Assembly (NCBI GenBank): GCA_030429045.1
Contig: JAUIEA010000002.1
Span: 1-64,000 of the forward strand
Source: Bacteroidia bacterium
GTDB lineage: Bacteria; Bacteroidota; Bacteroidia; Chitinophagales; Saprospiraceae
Direction of reading: 5' to 3'
Length of the DNA stretch: 64,000 bases
A program made the translations under genes and the position numbers. The notes beneath the pieces are model-generated. The model was given only the letters and a program-made list of their open reading frames with translations, was not told the origin of the DNA and made no database searches. This document shows, piece after piece, positions 18,901 through 26,765 of the stretch (within the stretch, counting starts at the first letter, position 1; each line of letters starts with the position of its first letter).

Positions 18901-19240
18901 CATGAGGGTTGGACGGATCCAGGGCGACAGCCCCCATCGGATAGGTAGCCTGGCCGTCAAAGATGGGCGAGAAGGTGACACCGGCATTGGTGGTTTTCCA
19001 CAGGGACCCGTGGCCCGAGGCGACATACCACTCACTGGGATCAGATGGATTGACCTCGATATCAATGACGCGCCCACTGGTCACAGCCGGCCCGATCGTA
19101 CGAAAGGTCAATCCGCTCATGCCGACCTTTTCCAGGGTGGGATCCTGTGATGAGTCTTTGTCAGTTGCCTTTTGTGCAGCCATCCACAAGGGAAGGATCA
19201 GGATCAACAGGAGCGAGAGAAAACGAGGATAAACAGTCAT
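15956..19240 (-). CDS. Secreted BNR/VPS10-type beta-propeller protein
   Basis: 1094-aa secreted protein with signal peptide (LLLILILPLWMAAQ). It contains many Asp-box/BNR motifs of the form SxDGGxxW: SEDGGKSW, TRDGGETW, STDGGETW, STDAGASW, SIDGGVTW, SHDGGQNW and TTNGGQSW, spread over about residues 60-720; these would fold into beta-propellers like those of VPS10/sortilin or GH74 proteins. After about residue 740 come a beta-sandwich-like part and a helical C-terminal region (about 950-1080). No T9SS sorting tail is seen. Close relatives in Bacteroidota are usually annotated as VPS10-domain proteins or glycosyl hydrolases, but catalytic activity is unproven. A sulfatase gene lies upstream on the same strand. 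Confidence 0.87.
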   Translation of the reverse strand: MTVYPRFLSLLLILILPLWMAAQKATDKDSSQDPTLEKVGMSGLTFRTIGPAVTSGRVIDIEVNPSDPSEWYVASGHGSLWKTTNAGVTFSPIFDGQATYPMGAVALDPSNPHVVWVGTGENNAHSYVIPGDGVFKSEDGGKSWVNKGLKESQQIGDILVHPTHSNIVWVAAYGPHRQPGGDRGVFMTRDGGETWKNVLHPSEYTGCWELHIDPRNPDVLYTVAHQRQRYLTTIVTGGDESGIYKSTDGGETWNRLKGGLPQTMVGRIGMDVSPVDPDVLFAVVDAKENKGTYKSTDAGASWTKVSDYVTSYAFYCQKLVCDPVDINRVYGMDVFNQVSIDGGVTWSRFGEDKKHVDNHALWIEPTDARHMISGCDGGVYESFDRGKTWHFKANLPLAECYKVTVDNAKPFYNVYIGTQDNNSLGGPSRTINSGGISNADWYFTLGGDGFETQVDWADPNIVYSQSQFGNLTRYDKRTGERLYLRSFEGKGEEAYRFDWDAALLISRHDHKRLYHGGNKVMRSDDRGESWREVSPDLTRGVPKELHRLMGRSWSIDEMVAKSSFAHIVTIAESPLDEDILYAGSGDGLLHYSHDGGQNWERGQLYGLPEYARIHHIIASAHDTAVAYAACHDFFAGNFKPYLYKTTNGGQSWNLINANLPEKGVTYTIGEDHVNPDLLFVGTMYGVFVSNTPSPHWVQLKAGLPASMCVMDLDIQRDETDLVVSSFGRGVYILDDYSPLRDLTPETLKEDAVLFPVDEGLMFIEADPLGFPGVGFQGASYYTAPNPEVGAVIRYYIKDEFKSLKDQRNESEKKTQEAGKDVRHPSYETLKKEAAEEEPYVLFAITDLEGRTVRTLKQAMATGVQEVIWDFRTSPVGPVSLKPYDNSVPWNSPELGYMVVPGQYLVSMYRVDAGQMTALSEPQVLTCRPLHQVSITPSEQVILDRFNKEVARLSRAMSAADAHRSHLESNLPYLDQAVRNAPVLQPQWLADLSAIKMRLKTIQEKLNGDPLLPKYEGQGRMSLKGKVDLIVYALWSTTSNTTGTFQRAYQEAREDFDQVLAEMREVDTWIQSLEQMLEQAGAPYTPGRFPEWDKK

Positions 19241-19373
19241 TCGTAAATGCCTTTTAGTGGGAAGAAAGGGTGGGTTTCTGAAACCAAAGGCATGAAGATA
19301 CGGTACGACCGCAGAAGTGGGAATGAAGAACCCGACAGAACATCAGGAATGTTCCAAATGCCATGGCACCCCA

Positions 19374-20687
19374 CTATTGCCTGATCCGGGCACCCTCTTC
19401 CTGCAGGGCGGTCAGGGCATTGGTTTGCTCTGCAGTGAGGACTCCCGTCAGCAAATCATCTTGCTCATACGGGTCATTGATCAGATCGTAAAACTCCTCC
19501 TGTCCATTGTTCAGACGGATCCATTTGTAGGCGTCATCCCGTACGGTGTACCCCGATTTGTTGGGTGTGGCATTGAGGATCTCCGCGTACAGAAAAGATC
19601 GTGATCCGGAAGAAGACTGAGAAAGGAGAGGGTAGAAACTATAGCTGTCTTCTATTTCCGGTTGAACCACGCCGGCCATTTCCAGGATGGTTGCAAAGAG
19701 GTCAGTGCTACTGATCAGGGCAGCCTCGCGTTGCTCTTTCCGGGTCACTCCTTTTCCGGCAATGACCAGGGGGACGTGCAGTCCACCCTGATACAGGCTC
19801 CCCTTCCCTTGTCCGGTAGTATACGGTGCCTGCAACACCTGCGGCGGTGAACCATTGTCCCCGATAAAGATGATGATGGTATTCTCCAGATCGCTGGCAG
19901 GAATATGATGCATCAGTCGCCCCATTTCGTTGTCGACACTTTCCGTCATGGCCATGTAATAGGGCAAGGGATTGGCATCGATACTGGCCTGATCCGAAGG
20001 CAGTATACCCTGACTGTGCAGGGAATCCGGTGGCAGGTGAAACGGCGTATGGGGAGCGGTATAAGCCACCCAGCAAAACCAGGGTTTTGTTTGATCTCCG
20101 ATCCAGTCAATGGCAAGATCAGTGATTTTGGTGGTGATATATCCGGCATACTGGGCTGTTTGGCCATTCTGGGTGAGGGGCCAGGTAAAATAATCCTGGA
20201 CGGCACCGCCCAGCAGTCCTGTATAATAGCCTACTCCCATATCCGTAGGGCGATTCGGCTCCCCGTTAGACAGGTGCCATTTGCCGATAATGGCATGACT
20301 GTAGGCATGATCGGTAGCCTCATCCAACGCGGTTTGCAGGGTGGTTTCGGTGATGGGAATGGTGGAGGCACTCTCTGCGTTGAGGACTCCGGTTCGATAG
20401 CCGTATCGCCCGGTGAGGATGGATGCACGGGTGGGTGAACACAGAGGAAAAGACCAGACATTGTCGAAGGTGATCCCGCTTTGGGCCAGTTTCTCCAGAT
20501 GGGGCATAGTTGGCTTGATCGCACCGATAGGATAGCCCGGGGTTGCTTCGATCCCCAGGTCATCTGCAATGATCAGGAGGATATTGGGTCGGGTATTCCC
20601 GGAGGGGTCGCCGATGATGGCCTTGTCCTTCGTGCAACTGGAGACCAAAACAAGGAGCAGAAAGATGACTGGGCGAATGTTGTGCAT
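19374..20687 (-). CDS. Sulfatase family lipoprotein (Cys-type)
   Basis: 437-aa sulfatase of the alkaline-phosphatase superfamily. The lipobox VSSC (C18) predicts a lipoprotein. Metal-binding DD is at about residues 42-43 (LLIIADDLG), and the modification site is CSPTRASILTGR with C83, which a formylglycine-generating enzyme would convert to formylglycine. GKWHLSNG follows near 150, and FIGDNGSPPQV supplies further metal ligands. It hydrolyses a sulfate ester, probably on a polysaccharide, but substrate is unknown. It lies about 130 bp upstream of the BNR-protein gene in the same direction, so co-expression is possible. No sulfatase-maturation gene lies in the window. Confidence 0.93.
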   Translation of the reverse strand: MHNIRPVIFLLLVLVSSCTKDKAIIGDPSGNTRPNILLIIADDLGIEATPGYPIGAIKPTMPHLEKLAQSGITFDNVWSFPLCSPTRASILTGRYGYRTGVLNAESASTIPITETTLQTALDEATDHAYSHAIIGKWHLSNGEPNRPTDMGVGYYTGLLGGAVQDYFTWPLTQNGQTAQYAGYITTKITDLAIDWIGDQTKPWFCWVAYTAPHTPFHLPPDSLHSQGILPSDQASIDANPLPYYMAMTESVDNEMGRLMHHIPASDLENTIIIFIGDNGSPPQVLQAPYTTGQGKGSLYQGGLHVPLVIAGKGVTRKEQREAALISSTDLFATILEMAGVVQPEIEDSYSFYPLLSQSSSGSRSFLYAEILNATPNKSGYTVRDDAYKWIRLNNGQEEFYDLINDPYEQDDLLTGVLTAEQTNALTALQEEGARIRQ

Positions 20688-20872
20688 ATGCCTTAGATAA
20701 ATGTGGGCAGGTCGGGTTTAATCACCAGATGATCAGAAAGGTATAGGGTACCTTCTCATCTATGTGAATATACCCTATCCCTGGATGCGAACCCAATGTG
20801 GTTTACAAGTGTTCAAGGCATTAATCATCCAAATATACAGAACTGAACTTTGGCCAGTAGAGGAAAAGGAGA

Positions 20873-21355
20873 TCAAGCAACCCCTCTAATTGTCCCCCAA
20901 ACGACTAACGCAAACCCGCAACATGTCGTTATAGTTCGCACAATATGATACGACCACCATTGATCCCTCAGGGTTGTCCAGTCCGCTGGTGGAGTGGCTT
21001 TATCCCATGTCATGACAATGGCGTTGATCGGTTGGTTGCCAAATCGAGTGGTTAACCCACTGGCGATCATGAAACCTGCGGCGATCAAGAGCGTCACCAT
21101 GATGGTGCGGTCGTCCTTATGCTGGTACGATGCGGTCAGTGTGAGGATGATCGTAAGTAACCCCAGCAGAGGCATTAATGTATTCAAGGCCATGATCGTC
21201 GACTGCTGCTGTTCAATATACGTCTCGGCAGAATACCCCCGCGGATTGTACCCTACCCAGATCACAAATACAGCCCCGGCCATGATTCCGGCCATAATGA
21301 TGTTCAGAAAACGAACCAGTTGAAGACTCATATCAATCAAATTGTGTGGTGACAT
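20873..21355 (-). CDS. DUF1772 family membrane protein
   Basis: 160 aa with four hydrophobic segments (about residues 12-32, 53-75, 83-103 and 136-158). The N-terminal LQLVRFLNIIMAGIMAGAVF and central NQPINAIVMTWD, followed by DQWWSYHIVRT, are typical of the DUF1772 (anthrone-oxygenase-like) family. The family is poorly understood; fungal members act in polyketide oxidation, but a bacterial role is not established. The first ATG is at 21355; the ATG at 21331 (MSLQLVRF) is an equally good start. Confidence 0.8.
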   Translation of the reverse strand: MSPHNLIDMSLQLVRFLNIIMAGIMAGAVFVIWVGYNPRGYSAETYIEQQQSTIMALNTLMPLLGLLTIILTLTASYQHKDDRTIMVTLLIAAGFMIASGLTTRFGNQPINAIVMTWDKATPPADWTTLRDQWWSYHIVRTITTCCGFALVVWGTIRGVA

Positions 21356-21665
21356 GTTAGAAAAACAGAAACCTCAACACTTTCCTTGAAACTGGACCGT
21401 TGGCAATCCTCTGACCTATTCTGACTCGCAAAATGAAAAGGTACAGTGGGATATGAAAAATGATCTATTCCAAAATATAAAGGAGTCCAAACGGGCAAAT
21501 TGCAAATCCCTGAGGACGCGAGAAATCGATGAACCAAATGTAATTCTTCCTATTCATTTAAAAACATTTTTTTTCGCCGGAAGAATCCCCTAAACGAGAT
21601 AGTAAACAGGCCAGAAAATCATTTCGCCTTCCGAGTCCGTATTTTGCCGCAAATACGGTTACTCC
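21356..21665. other. Divergent intergenic region
   Basis: 310 bp without a gene between the DUF1772 gene and the radical SAM gene. The right end carries the hairpin CCGTATTT-TGCCGC-AAATACGG (21637-21658), whose loop region forms the TTTTGCCGCAAA promoter-like motif just 7 nt before the radical SAM ATG. Confidence 0.6.
21637..21658 (+). promoter_or_regulatory. Hairpin/promoter-like motif before the radical SAM gene
   Basis: A perfect 8-bp inverted repeat, CCGTATTT and AAATACGG, surrounds TGCCGC. The string TATTTTGCCGCAAA resembles the sequences in front of the genes at 6289 and 40352. It could be a promoter box, an operator or both. Confidence 0.4.
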
Positions 21666-23861
21666 ATGGGCCCCGCCTATCTGATCACGCCTCCCTTCAC
21701 CCAGCTGAATACCCCGTATCCGGCCACCGCATACCTGAAGGGGTTTCTCCGCAGCCGGAATATCCCTGCTCGCCAGGACGACCTGGGCATTGAGGTGATC
21801 CTGAGGCTCTTTAGCAAGGAAGGCCTGACCGATCTCTTCAATCAGATAAAACCAGGGGATACTCCGTTATCAGAGAATGCCCGACGGATCAATGCCTTGC
21901 GGGAAACCTATATCCACACGATCGATGCGGTGATCGCCTTCCTCCAGGGGAAGAACCCCACTCTGGCCCATCGCATCTGCCAGGACCACTTCCTCCCGGA
22001 AGCCTCCCGCTTTGCCCAACTGGACGATCTGGAATGGGCCTTTGGCGCCCTGGGTATCCAGGACCAGGCCAAACACCTGGCCACCCTCTATCTCGAAGAC
22101 CTCTCCGACCTGATCCAGGAATGTGTGGACCCGCATTTCGGCTTCAGCCGTTATGCCGAGCGACTGGGACGATGCGCTTCTACCTTCGATGAGATCTATG
22201 CAACCCTGCAGGCACCCTTTACCTATATCGACACCCTGCTGGTCGACCTGTTTGAAGAACGGTTGGTGGCCATCCAGCCGGGCCTGGTGGCTATTTCGGT
22301 CCCCTTTCCCGGGAATCTGTATGCCGGCTTCCGCTGTGCCCAATGGATCAAAACCCACCATCCCGACCTGCCCGTGGCCATGGGTGGCGGTTTTGCCAAT
22401 ACCGAACTGCGCTCCCTGACCGATCCTCGGGTCTTCGAATTTTTCGATTATATCACCCTGGATGATGGTGAGGCGCCCCTCGAACACCTGATGGAACACC
22501 TGGCAGGCAAGCGGCCGCAAGTGTTGTTAAAACGCACGTTCGCCCTGGTGGATGGCAGGGTGGATTATCTGAATTTCTCCCTGGACAAGGACTACAAACA
22601 AGTGGACTGCGGCACGCCGGACTATAGCGATCTGCCCCTGGACCGCTACATCTCCGTCCTGGAAGTGGCCAACCCCATGCACCGGATGTGGAGCGATGGC
22701 CGGTGGAACAAGCTGACCATGGCCCATGGATGTTACTGGGGCAAATGCACGTTTTGCGATATCTCCCTGGACTATATCCAGAAATACGAGCCACTGACCG
22801 CCCAACTCCTCTGTGACCGGATGGAGGAACTGATCGCCGCGACGGGAGAGACCGGCTTCCACTTTGTCGATGAGGCCGCCCCGCCAGCACTGATGCGTGA
22901 ACTGGCCCTGGAGATCCTCCGGCGCAAACTGACCGTCACCTGGTGGACCAATATCCGGTTTGAAAAGAGCTTTTCCCGTGACCTGTGCAAACTGTTGCGT
23001 GCTTCGGGATGTATCGCCGTATCTGGTGGATTGGAAGTCGCCTCCGATCGGCTGTTGGATCTCATCCAAAAGGGGGTGAGTGTATCCCAGGTGGCTCAGG
23101 TGACTCGCAATTTCACGGAGCAGGGGATCATGGTCCATGCCTATCTGATGTATGCCTTCCCCACCCAGACCGAGCAGGAGACTATTGACTCGCTGGAGAT
23201 GGTGCGACAACTCTTTGAGGCCGGGGTGATCCAGTCGGGATTCTGGCACCAGTTTGCCATGACGGCCCACAGTCCGGTGGGATTAAAACCGGAAGCATTC
23301 AGCGTGGAATCTACCACCACTACTCTGGGTACCTTTGCCAATAATGACATGGACTTTGTGGATGCAACGGGCATAGATCACGACCAGTTCAGCTATGGAT
23401 TGAAAAAATCGCTGCTCAACTATATGCACGGCATCGGCTTTGATTTTCCCTTGCAAGAATGGTTTGACTTTTCGATTCCTGAAACCACCATTCCAGAGGA
23501 CTTTATCGCAACTGCATTGCAGAAACCGGAGGCCGATAAATGGAGACCCAGTGCCAAAGTGGTCTGGTTGGGTGGCCCCATCTCAGGGCGTACCATAACA
23601 CGACTTTCTAAGAAAGAAGATATCCCCGGGATGGAGTTGACCATCCATGATCTGCATGAATCGGTGACCATCAAATTACCCAGGGCGGAAGGCGAGTGGC
23701 TGTTGGATATGCTACCCCGATTATCCGTTGCCCACGAGGAACGAATGAATCTCGGCGAATTAATGAATCAATTCCCTACTGATGGAAATGTCCCATTTGA
23801 GATGTTTTGGGAAGGCCGGGAGATGAAAAAGGTGAGGGAGAGGGGGCTGGTGGTGGTGTGA
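21666..23861 (+). CDS. B12-binding-domain radical SAM protein
   Basis: 731-aa predicted radical SAM enzyme with an N-terminal cobalamin-binding-like domain. The N-terminus (YLITPPFTQLNTPYPATAYL) and the segment ISVPFPGNLYAGFRCAQW...AMGGGFANTE (about 215-260) match B12-binding folds. The iron-sulfur motif is CYWGKCTFC (C356, C361, C364), a CX4CX2C spacing used by some B12 radical SAM groups instead of CX3CX2C. ISGGLEVASDRLLDLIQKGV is the usual SAM-binding strand. The last 130 residues have no recognisable domain. The reaction is unknown; relatives include methylases and ring-forming enzymes. No obvious biosynthetic partner lies next to it. The final codons (KKVRERGLVVV) come from a GGTGAGGGAGAGGGG-like low-complexity sequence. 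Confidence 0.88.
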   Translation: MGPAYLITPPFTQLNTPYPATAYLKGFLRSRNIPARQDDLGIEVILRLFSKEGLTDLFNQIKPGDTPLSENARRINALRETYIHTIDAVIAFLQGKNPTLAHRICQDHFLPEASRFAQLDDLEWAFGALGIQDQAKHLATLYLEDLSDLIQECVDPHFGFSRYAERLGRCASTFDEIYATLQAPFTYIDTLLVDLFEERLVAIQPGLVAISVPFPGNLYAGFRCAQWIKTHHPDLPVAMGGGFANTELRSLTDPRVFEFFDYITLDDGEAPLEHLMEHLAGKRPQVLLKRTFALVDGRVDYLNFSLDKDYKQVDCGTPDYSDLPLDRYISVLEVANPMHRMWSDGRWNKLTMAHGCYWGKCTFCDISLDYIQKYEPLTAQLLCDRMEELIAATGETGFHFVDEAAPPALMRELALEILRRKLTVTWWTNIRFEKSFSRDLCKLLRASGCIAVSGGLEVASDRLLDLIQKGVSVSQVAQVTRNFTEQGIMVHAYLMYAFPTQTEQETIDSLEMVRQLFEAGVIQSGFWHQFAMTAHSPVGLKPEAFSVESTTTTLGTFANNDMDFVDATGIDHDQFSYGLKKSLLNYMHGIGFDFPLQEWFDFSIPETTIPEDFIATALQKPEADKWRPSAKVVWLGGPISGRTITRLSKKEDIPGMELTIHDLHESVTIKLPRAEGEWLLDMLPRLSVAHEERMNLGELMNQFPTDGNVPFEMFWEGREMKKVRERGLVVV

Positions 23862-23891
23862 ATTTTTACCACATATAGAAATAGAAATACC

Positions 23892-24965
23892 CTATTCGCA
23901 ATTTGGTACTTCAGTATTCAGTTTTTCGAAATATGCATGGGCATAAGATTTAATCCCTTTATCCAGCCTTCTATCCTCCAATATCTTAAAACACTTCCGC
24001 TCCAGTTTTTCAATTTTCTTCCTTTCTTTCTCCACATTGACCCCTAATTTTTCTGAATGATATATAGATCCTGCCTCAACGAGGAGCAATCCAAGATCCT
24101 CACATTGAATGCTATTTAAACATGAAATCACTCTTGTAAGATTTTGAAAACTGATAGACTCCAGAAACCATTTCAATCCATTTTCATAAAGAGCTGATTC
24201 AAATAGGCTCGATCGCTTGATAACTTCAGCATGTGTCAATTGGAGTCCCGAGGAATCAACCATATTATCCAAAGGATAACAAACTCGAATACGCTCAATT
24301 AACAATTCAATGCTCGCCAAATCCTTGATTGAAACTCCATTGGAAAGCTTGTAAATGGGTGAGCATTTATCCAGAAATAAAGCTCCATTATATGCAGAAT
24401 CGAAGTCATCTTGATAATAAACCTCCAAAATTAACCACCTATAATCATCTTCAGGATGAAAGGTGAAGTTGTATTGCTCCCATTCCCCGGAAACCACTTG
24501 AGGAGATTTATCCAACAATTCAGCCTTGTCACAGGGTGAATTCCCACCGAAAATTCTCAGGATAGTAGGTATTGTATAGTAGACCCGATCACCTCTCTTA
24601 TTAGGGCTTAAATAATCTTTAGATCGGGCCAAAAAAACAGAGAACTGATACTCTTCTCCCTTTCTTAATGGAAATGACAATACTTGAGAAACACTCTCCC
24701 AGGTATAATTGTCTCTGACTACCATGGCCAAATACGTATTCCCGTCTTGCGGCGGAAAAGTATTCCCGAATATTAAGTTATCAGAGTCAGAGCTTGGCTG
24801 AGTGTCGGGTGGCGTCTCATTCGGAAACCCGCAATCAAACCACCCTTGAGGAGGAAAATTTGCACGAGGCTCATCTTCAAATGATGGATTCTCCAGGTAG
24901 ATGATTTCCTGCCCTGGCAGACAGGAACAGACGATCATTGCGCACAATATAATATACAATCGAAT
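23892..24965 (-). CDS. Secreted protein with NPSFE-type N-terminal domain, function unknown
   Basis: The start is placed at the methionine before IRLYIILCAMIVCSCLPGQE, giving about 357 aa with a signal peptide (LCAMIVCSC may be a lipobox). The first 200 residues begin with LENPSFEDEPRANFPPQGW and continue to EYQFSVFLARS and NFTFHPEDDYRWLILEV: a jelly-roll carbohydrate-binding-like domain of the same type as the N-terminal domain of the OmpA protein at 43221. The second half is helical and charged (KSYAHAYFEKLNT at the end), without a recognised family. The gene is richer in A and T than the radical SAM gene with which it is convergent. The ORF-track start at 24998 adds 11 residues that do not look like a signal sequence. 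Confidence 0.65.
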   Translation of the reverse strand: MRLYIILCAMIVCSCLPGQEIIYLENPSFEDEPRANFPPQGWFDCGFPNETPPDTQPSSDSDNLIFGNTFPPQDGNTYLAMVVRDNYTWESVSQVLSFPLRKGEEYQFSVFLARSKDYLSPNKRGDRVYYTIPTILRIFGGNSPCDKAELLDKSPQVVSGEWEQYNFTFHPEDDYRWLILEVYYQDDFDSAYNGALFLDKCSPIYKLSNGVSIKDLASIELLIERIRVCYPLDNMVDSSGLQLTHAEVIKRSSLFESALYENGLKWFLESISFQNLTRVISCLNSIQCEDLGLLLVEAGSIYHSEKLGVNVEKERKKIEKLERKCFKILEDRRLDKGIKSYAHAYFEKLNTEVPNCE

Positions 24966-25032
24966 CATATTATACGAATCTAATAAAAGTACATTCATCT
25001 ATCATTGCCATAAGTGAAGTCTTTGAAAAAAA

Positions 25033-25476
25033 TCAATTCTCCTTCAGGTCAAACTTGTCTAAAACCAACTTCTCAACCTGCTCGGCCTTAAAGTCAAACC
25101 AGTCTTGACGATATTTGGAATCATCGATCAGGCGCCTGAAATGCTGAAACGGTTTCCGCCCATTCAACACATCCATCAGGTTTCTTTGAAAAAATGGATC
25201 TTTCAGTTGGTCAACAAATGCTTCCATTATCTTGAATCCTTCATAGCTTGTTGGCGGTTCTATCCGAACATAATCGGATTCATTCTTCGTGACTTCATCA
25301 ATAACATGTTGAAATACCTCCAGATATTCCTGTTCATCGTGATGACTCAAAGACTCTGGAATGTCAATTACCTCATAGGTCAATTTATTCAAGTAACAAA
25401 CGTATCCAGCCTCAAGACTTTGTACAATACTTTTGAGGATGGGCCTTAATCTATCCAAAGAAACAGCCATACGCAT
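25033..25476 (-). CDS. UPF0158 family protein
   Basis: 147 aa. The N-terminal LKSIVQSLEAGYVCYLNKLT, the central YVRIEPPTSYEGFKIMEAFV, then RNLMDVLNGRKPFQHFRRLI and the ending DWFDFKAEQVEKLVLDKF are the characteristic blocks of UPF0158, a small cytosolic family of unknown function. Its start overlaps the 3' end of the DUF3024 gene by 26 bp, so the two are probably translated from one mRNA. Confidence 0.85.
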   Translation of the reverse strand: MRMAVSLDRLRPILKSIVQSLEAGYVCYLNKLTYEVIDIPESLSHHDEQEYLEVFQHVIDEVTKNESDYVRIEPPTSYEGFKIMEAFVDQLKDPFFQRNLMDVLNGRKPFQHFRRLIDDSKYRQDWFDFKAEQVEKLVLDKFDLKEN

Positions 25477-25792
25477 CTTCGTTTATGGTTAACAACAGAT
25501 CCTGGAGCCTGGGTGAATGCTCGTGAGGAAGATAGGCATTCCATTTCAAACTGGCTCTCATCCAGTACAGCTTCCAGATCCTTCTGGATTTAATGTATCT
25601 GATCTTCGCAAATGGTTCTTTGTGGAACACTTGCGGATCGTTCCAAGCGGGACGGATCTCAAAGAGCTCTATGGTATGGTTAGTATACGTATACCCATAG
25701 TCAAGCTTGGCCCTTATTTCAGGATTCTCTGGTCGCAGGGATGCAATGAAGGCCTCAACTTCCTTTTCGTTTAAATCGATTATTTCTCCCAT
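25451..25792 (-). CDS. DUF3024 domain protein
   Basis: 113 aa matching DUF3024: RAKLDYGYTYTNHTIELFEIRP, then FAKIRYIKSRRIWKLYWMRASLKWNAYLP, ending in the LLLTINEDAYGCFFG tail common to the family. Function is unknown. It is the first gene of a two-gene unit with the overlapping UPF0158 gene. Immediately upstream (25817-25947) is an attC-like inverted-repeat structure, so the pair may once have been cassette cargo, although its composition is less extreme than that of the neighbouring GNAT gene. Confidence 0.85.
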   Translation of the reverse strand: MGEIIDLNEKEVEAFIASLRPENPEIRAKLDYGYTYTNHTIELFEIRPAWNDPQVFHKEPFAKIRYIKSRRIWKLYWMRASLKWNAYLPHEHSPRLQDLLLTINEDAYGCFFG

Positions 25793-25816
25793 AAGGAAAG
25801 GGTATTATCAGTTCGC

Positions 25817-25947
25817 ATTTAACGGTTTCGGGCTTTGCGTTGGTGGGCTTTTGAAACCGAAAACTGTCTACCAGTACCAACGTTTATTAATTGCTCAAAT
25901 GTTTCTATTCGTACTTTCCGCCCACTAACGCAAAACCCGTGTTATAG
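25817..25947. repeat. attC-like site (integron recombination-site look-alike)
   Basis: ATTTAAC (25817-25823) fits the RYYYAAC core. It is followed by the long inverted repeat CGGGCTTTGCGTTGGTGGGC (25829-25848) and GCCCACTAACGCAAAACCCG (25920-25939), which pair except at two positions, and then by the core-like GTTATAG (25941-25947), imperfect against GTTRRRY. Total length of 131 bp is in the attC range. GTTATAGGGC here is repeated inverted (GCCCTATAAC) at 26506-26515 beyond the GNAT gene. No integrase gene lies in the window. Confidence 0.5.
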
Positions 25948-25969
25948 GGCGTTTTTCTTTCGTCCATTG

Positions 25970-26455
25970 TCAAGTCAGTTTATAAATCAATTCTTCAATT
26001 TCTGTTTGTCGGGCATTTGCAAAACCTTTGTCCGAACCGATTTTTACAAAACCACATTTTTCTAATACTTTTTGCGAACCAAAATTGTCAAACGCAACTC
26101 GTCCAAAAATTGGCCTGCTCGTTTCAATATCAAGAAAGTTTTTTAGCGCTTTTGTCGCAACACCTTGTCCCCAAAATTTTCTGTCAATCCAATATGTGAT
26201 TTCCGTGTCGCCTTCCATAATAAACTTAGCTATACTTCCAACAATTATGTTGTCTATGACGATTGTTTGATTATTTACTGTCGGTTCACCTAGCAATTTT
26301 GTGTACTTAATTATATATGCTGCTTTGTCTGTCGGGTCTTTTGGCATAAATGCAGCCAAGTACCCACCTTCTTTGTCAAGTTGAAATTGAAACAAAGTAT
26401 CTAAGTCCGAAATCTGTGTTGGTCTAAGTTTTAAGTCAAGTTTATTGGTTGTCAT
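25970..26455 (-). CDS. GNAT N-acetyltransferase, AT-rich, cassette-borne candidate
   Basis: 161-aa GNAT protein of the RimJ-like type: LKLRPTQISDLDTLFQFQLD at the start, NIIVGSIAKFIMEGDTEITYWI in the middle, the acetyl-CoA loop as RKFWGQGVATKALKNFL (GQGVAT fits Q/RxxGxG/A), and NFGSQKVLEKCGFVKIG near the end. The substrate is unknown. Its GC content is clearly below that of the flanking genes, and it is bracketed by GTTATAGGGC at 25941-25950 and the inverted GCCCTATAAC at 26506-26515, next to an attC-like structure. It therefore looks like recently acquired cassette DNA. Confidence 0.88.
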   Translation of the reverse strand: MTTNKLDLKLRPTQISDLDTLFQFQLDKEGGYLAAFMPKDPTDKAAYIIKYTKLLGEPTVNNQTIVIDNIIVGSIAKFIMEGDTEITYWIDRKFWGQGVATKALKNFLDIETSRPIFGRVAFDNFGSQKVLEKCGFVKIGSDKGFANARQTEIEELIYKLT

Positions 26456-26765
26456 TGTTGTCTAATTACTATGAAATTATTGTCTGTTCACGGTCGTCCT
26501 ATAATGCCCTATAACTTTCTTATATCCGCAACTACCCACTTGTCCTTCCCTTCACTTTTCTGCTAGTGCCCATTCCCTGGTCTCCTCATAATCAGCACGC
26601 TAGCCACCCACAAACGTTTATAACCGTTTGTCATCACTTATGAGGACATCGACAAATTGCAAGTTGGCAGTGCAGGTCCTTTTAAGTGACCTAAGATACA
26701 TTGTTCGTCAGATACATCACAGGTTGGCTTCCTCAGATCGGTCCATCTGACTTCAGACAGACAGA
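26456..26765. other. Intergenic region right of the GNAT cassette
   Basis: No gene in 310 bp. It holds the inverted core GCCCTATAAC (26506-26515) and an imperfect palindrome, ACAAACGTTTATAACCGTTTGT (26610-26631). No second full attC stem could be recognised. Confidence 0.5.
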
